Below, piece by piece: positions 59,151-64,000 of a stretch of 64,000 nt of DNA. The notes under the pieces are model-generated. The model saw only the letters and a program-made list of their open reading frames with translations, had not been told where the DNA came from and made no database searches. Numbering within the stretch: the stretch's first letter is position 1; every line of letters starts with the position of its first letter. Source of the stretch: Ceratopteris richardii (taxonomy: Eukaryota > Streptophyta > Polypodiopsida > Polypodiales > Pteridaceae); assembly GCA_020310875.1 (NCBI GenBank), contig CM035406.1, positions 86,656,026 through 86,720,025 of the forward strand, in the 5' to 3' direction. The translations under genes and the position numbers were made by a program.

Positions 59151-60546
59151 AGAAATAATATTGCTATTGTAGCATTTGCCTCATATTGATCTCTACAATT
59201 CCTTGACCATGCATGGGTTGTCTAGATTGTATTCGATGAGATGCTCTCAGCGGATCGTAGGCTTGTTCTACTAAAAGAGATTGTGGAACATAAGGATTTG
59301 AATTTGATGGATCTACGTCTTGCTCCAAATACCCTACTTGCTGAGTCAATACACAAAGTAGTGCAACAGATCTAGGAACACTTAAGCCTCTCCTATAAAG
59401 ATTTGGAGATACATACTCACTAGAAAATTCCTCTAGAGAAATTGAAGGAGGTGATGGTCGTTGATAGTTCCAATATATTCAATCACCTCTTCAAACATTT
59501 GAAGCAGTTTTCTTTATGAATTATAGGTGTTAACAATCATGTCTCCATGTTCCTCTTGAACTGGGTGTCCTAATGTGGATCATGGTTGTGGCTTCTCCTT
59601 ATCTTTGGGTTTCACTCGAGTCCTCTCATCTATTCAAATGCATTTCCTTATGGATTCTGCCATTGAATCAAGCTTCATGCAAAAGATGCTTGCTCATAGG
59701 TTGGGATTGTCTACTCTATTGAGAAAAAATGTTGTTTGCTTCTCATTAGAAGGGATTTGACGACTATGCTCCATGCAATGGCTAAATCCTTCCTCTATTG
59801 CCCTCATTGACTTACCAACGCTTTGCATGAAATGTAGAATATCTTTGAGAGTATCATGCTTAATGTTAGTGGGCATATATTCATCGATGAATGCTTGCAA
59901 GAGGTCAACAATGTTCTGAACTTTCTAGTAGTGCAGGAGATAAGCATTCAATGAAAGAATATGAAGGAGTCAACCAATCTCAAAAGAACTCACAAGGAGA
60001 AAAAAATGGATAAAGAAGTTCACATAGTGGTAGACTTTCAAGAGGATGAGGAAGACCTAGATGAAATAAAAGCTCCAAGAGCGCCCAAAATAAGGGATGT
60101 GAAGTTTCCAACAAAACTTTGCATCAAGACAAATTAGTTGCATGGACTAAAAATATGAAGAAACCTTCTATTTCGAGAATCAAAAGTGCTCAATAATTTG
60201 CTTAGAGCTCACAACGTGGTATGAATTGACTAGAGAACTTTTGCAAAAATCTAATTGGAGTGTATATCTAACTAAGGAAAGTTATTGTGATCAATTTAGC
60301 CATACCATACATCAAGAAATGATTGTAACATATCAAGGTGGGTAATCCCCATATTTTAGGATCTAGAAGAAGTGCAGACAAAGTCACCTTTTATGATTCA
60401 TATCTCAAGTTCAACTAAACCAAACGTGATGAAAAGCTATAAGAAATTAGTAGAGACTTCAATCTAACTAGCCCAATTTTGTGCATAGCAAATGCTTGAG
60501 TAGGCATAGAGAAATCGATTCCACAAGATCACCATAATGATGAAGA
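59151..60546 (-). repeat. Family B tail and leader (minus), copy 2
   Basis: A continuous stretch from tail (59,151-59,460) to leader (59,460-60,546). It includes the undisturbed site where A inserted in the other copies (near 59,868). Minus-strand peptide IDEYMPTNIKHDTLKDILHF (59,694-59,900) recurs at 62,987-63,295 and 55,945-56,199; its family is not recognised. Confidence 0.65.
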
Positions 60547-61017
60547 TGTAGTAAAAAATAGTAGAGAGAGATGTACTTGAAGAAACACATCGAAATGTAT
60601 ATGATAATGAGAACCTAATACAAGGGAAGTGTAGTAGACTACTCATACATGTGGTGAGCTGAATGTATGCTCATTGATGTATCTCAATGTCTCTTAGAAC
60701 GGCTCTCCTAGGCCACAACTAAAAGCATGTCTATCTATACTCATATTTGAGTTCCAATTTGATTTTTACCGTACCTAAAAGTGATCCTATACTTTATGGA
60801 TGATTTGAATTGATTCCTCTTATCTCATGAGTCATGGGTTAAGCTCCCTTAATTCATGAGATTATTTATTCTCTTGGATTTTATAATTATTCAAAGTAGC
60901 TATGCCCAAAATGGCTAGCATAGTTCCATAAGTAGTTCTTTCTTGTGAGTAAATGAAATGATGTGTAGCCCTGAATAAATAGCCAAGCACTTAGGCTTGC
61001 TGAGTGTATCAACAGCT
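60547..61017 (-). repeat. LTR of family B (minus)
   Basis: On the minus strand it starts TGTTGATACACTCAGC after GAGGGAGAGC. To its right is the 3' end of pol and to its left the leader, so one LTR serves as end of one partial element and start of the next. Confidence 0.75.
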
Positions 61018-62510
61018 CTCCCTCAAGCCTAAGATGCTTGAGTCTTCCTGCCTTCATGATTCAATGTATTCCAATCATTGATTTGAAACTATTTAATTTT
61101 CTTCCATCCAATGTCTTTGTCATCATATCTGCACATTGTTGTTGTATAGATATATATAAGCATTGTATCTCCTTACTCGTAATTATTTCCCTGACATAAT
61201 GGTATTGAACCTATATATGTTTGGTCTTGGCATGATAGATGGGAATAGTAATAAGATGTAATGAACTAATGTTGTCCCCACATATATGTGGAGTTGAAGT
61301 ATTCAACCGTAAATCAGATTATAAGCTTATAATCCACATAGCTTGTTATGTTGCATTTGCAAGGCGCCTATATTCAACCTCAATTGATGAAAGAGCAACT
61401 CTAGGTTGCTTCTTGGAAGACCATGATATGATTTTAGTACATACAAAAGTAATGTAACCTGATTTGCTTCTCCTTTTATCTTTAGAGCCTGCACAATCTA
61501 CATCAAAAAGGTTGAACATCGATATCAGATGTGTATGGATAGTATAATCCTTCGTGTATTGTACTCTTCAAATACTTCACGATTCTCTTGGATACTTCCA
61601 TTGAGGTTTCCTTGGACTGTGCATGAAGTGAATCAACAAAGTAACTCCATAGCATATATCTACTCTAGTTAGAACATCATAATTCAAGTTTTTAAGTAAG
61701 CTTTGGTAGCTAGTTACATCCTCAATGAGTTCACCTTCATGAGCACTTAATTTTTAATTTACGTTAAGGGCCTATCTGCAATATTTGTATTTTCCATCTT
61801 GAACTTGGTAAGCATATCTCCAATGTACTCTCTCTGGGTTAAGAACATACCTTTTTCTATATATACCCATTCCAAACCTACGAAGTATGTGAGTATGCCA
61901 TGATCATTGATCTTGAACTTTTTGTTCATTTGAGCTTTGATCTTCCTGATTCCATTTACATCACTTCTTGTAATGATTTTATCATCCACATATACATATA
62001 GGTATATGACCTTTGATTGATTCCTCTTGATGAAGATGGAAGGATATTCCTTGCTTACCATAAAGCCTTTCTCCTACAAGTAAGTGCCAAGTCTACGATT
62101 CCAAGTTCTAGGAGCTTGCTTAAAGCCATACAAGGCTTTCCTTGACTTGCATACATATTCTGGATATGATTGATCTAATAAATGAGAAGGTTGAGCATAA
62201 TACATCTCCTCTGAAATCCAATCATTTAGAAATGCATTTTTAACATCCATTTGATAGATGTCGCCAATTCATGCAAGATCCTACACCCATAAGTACTCTA
62301 ACTGTGGGCATTTCCGCCATAGGTGAGAATGTCTCTTCATACTGAATGCCTTGGGTTTGTGAAGATCCCTTGGCTACAAGCCTTGCTTTGTACCTCTTAA
62401 TTGAGCCATCAAAAATCTTCTTTTCCTTGTAGATCCACCTTGTGCCATTGACCTTCTACTATGGTTCTATTTCTTCTCTTTGCTACTCCATTTTGCTCTA
62501 GGCTATACCT
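61018..62510 (-). pseudogene. Family B copia RNase H and RT fragment (minus)
   Basis: RNase H pieces (61,050-61,500) and RT (61,759-62,061: YLYVYVDDKIITRSDVNGIR, then LTYFVGLEWVYIEKGMFLTQ), followed by the RT N-terminal part (62,070-62,450). The copia catalytic-region context is recognisable as a fossil. Broken. Confidence 0.8.
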
Positions 62511-63360
62511 AGTGTATTTAGAAATAATATTGCTATTGTAGGGTTTGCCTCATATGCATCTCTACAATTCCTTGAGCATGCATAGGTTGTCTAGATCATA
62601 TCTGATGAGATTCTCTTAGCGGATTGTAGGCTTGGTCTAGTAAAAGCAATTGTGGAACATAAGGATTTGAATTTGATAGCTCTAAGTCTTGCTCCAAATT
62701 ACCTACTTGTTGAGTCCCTAGGGAAAGTAGTGCGATAGATCTAGGAACAATTAAGGCTCTCCTATAAAGATTTGGAGATACATATTCACTAGGAAAATCC
62801 TCTAGAGAAGTTGAAGGAGGTGGTGCTTGTTGATAGTTCCAATATATTCAATCATCTCTTCAAACGTTTGAAGCATTTTTTTTATGAGCTATAGGTATTC
62901 ACAATCATGTCTCTATGGTGTCCTAATGTGGATCATGATTGTGGATTCTCCTTATCTTTGGGTTTCACTCATGTCCTCTTATCTATTTAAATGCATTTCC
63001 TTATGGAATCTACCAATGAATCAAGCTTCATGCAAAAGATGCTTGCCCATAGGTTGGGATTGCCTACTCTATTGAGAGTTGTTTGCTTCTCATTAGAAGA
63101 GATTTGACAACTATGTTCCATGCAATGTGTAAATCTTTCTCCTATTTCCCTCATTGTATTAGCAAGGCTTTGCATGAAATGTACAATCTCTTTGAGAGTA
63201 TCATGCTCAATGTTAGTGGGCATATATTCATTGGTGAATGCTCGCAAAAGGTCAACAATGCTTCTGAACTTTCTAGTAGTGCAAGAGATAACCATTCAAT
63301 GAAATAATATGAAGGAATCAACCAATCTAAAAAGAAATCACAAGAAAAAAGAAATTGATA
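62511..63360 (-). repeat. Family B tail and leader (minus), copy 3
   Basis: Matches 59,151-60,020. It stops at about 63,360, where C3 begins. The minus-strand peptide TRKFRSIVDLLRAFTNEYMP (62,987-63,295) is open over about 100 residues; function unknown. Confidence 0.65.
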
Positions 63361-64000
63361 AAGAAATTGGACGATAAAGCAGTAATTGTATTTTTGTTGG
63401 GTAAAGTTTTGAAAGCAAAGGCTATCCTCTGTGTCATCCACAAACTAAACACATTTTGGTTATTGGTGATGTTTTTTTTCTAGAAGATGCTATCCAGCCT
63501 TTACTTTCATGTACGACGGAGAGATGTGTTAGCTCCAAAGACTTGTATGATACCTTGTTCTCTCTTTTTACAGGTGGACAGTCTAGTGCTAGTCCTAATG
63601 AGGTAACTTCTCAACCTTTAAAGTTTTCATGTGATGATACAGACCATTTCGTTTCTGATGTAGATTTACATGATGCATTTATTGATGAGAGAGCTGATAT
63701 TGAGTAGGCAAAAATTATGCCGAAATGACTCCTGTAGACTTTGCGTGATAGCAAATTAGATGCACCTCTATCATATCGTACTTGTTCAATCTCTTATAGT
63801 GCCTCTTTTGCATCAAATGTCTATGCTATGGCTGCCTCTACTCTCTTTGATGAGATTGAGCATGTTTCGTTTGATGAAGCATAAAATTCTGAACATTGGA
63901 TGGCTATAATGCAATCTCAATATGATGCTATTATGAAAAATGGTACCTGGTCTTTATGAAAATTGCCTTCTAGCAAGATGGCCATTGGTACTAAGTGGGT
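63361..64000 (+). mobile_element. C-family copia fragment C3 (integrase end to RT start), runs off the window
   Basis: Matches C1 from about 51,674 to 52,310: the integrase C-terminus (KLDDKAV-type), the linker with SCTTERCVSSKDLYDTLFSL (63,456-63,707) and the RT start with AIGTKWV at the window edge. Broken. Same orientation as C2, from which it is separated by the family B array. Confidence 0.78.

Overview
The window looks like nuclear DNA from a plant with a large, repeat-rich genome. Ty1-copia and Ty3-gypsy LTR retrotransposon fossils, nested and rearranged, fill more than 90% of it. Tracts of (CT)n, poly-C and CATGCA, the plant-type tRNA-Met primer sites and the spliced host gene all fit a land plant. 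A seed-free plant such as a fern is my guess only. There are no bacterial features, rRNA, tRNA or CRISPR arrays.

The one convincing host gene is at 22,578-23,533 (+). It has two exons and encodes a 203-residue secreted precursor carrying three spaced PPS[A/G]PS motifs. The first contains PIPPSAPS, the core of the IDA/IDA-LIKE peptide hormones. Exon 1 plus part of intron 1 recurs as start-less fragments at about 20,450, 34,605 and 40,000.

Layout. 1-12,680: copia element A1 (minus), sitting in an older copia family (B) and itself interrupted by element F (1,661-9,114). F is a TR-GAG-like non-autonomous LTR element with 2.5-kb LTRs, one intact gag-like frame and a 4-bp target duplication. 12,681-21,435, 28,858-35,010 and 41,126-48,896: three copies of one duplicated block (U1, U2, U3), about 14.3 kb apart. 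Each holds a head-to-head pair of B fragments, a hairpin element (G) ending in a CATGCA array, and (U1, U2) the IDA-like exon-1 fragment with a minus-strand C-family fragment. 21,436-24,972: minus gypsy RT fossil, the peptide gene, quiet sequence. 24,973-28,857: copia fragment A2, sharing its left flank with A1. 35,011-39,833: CT-rich DNA, a GC-rich 70-bp minisatellite and the 5' part of a gypsy element (E) with a long gag frame. 39,834-41,125: another exon-1 fragment with C and gypsy fossils. 48,897-53,842: copia element C1. 53,850-54,496: microsatellite and quiet DNA. 54,497-64,000: a lone B LTR, pieces of a C element (C2, C3) and between them an array of minus-strand B fragments.

Relative history from shared junctions: B first; A inserted into B; the block was duplicated; F inserted into A1 after the duplication (A2 lacks it); C1 inserted into U3. 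Element names A-G are local labels. All boundaries and similarities were judged by eye; no alignment or database search was run.
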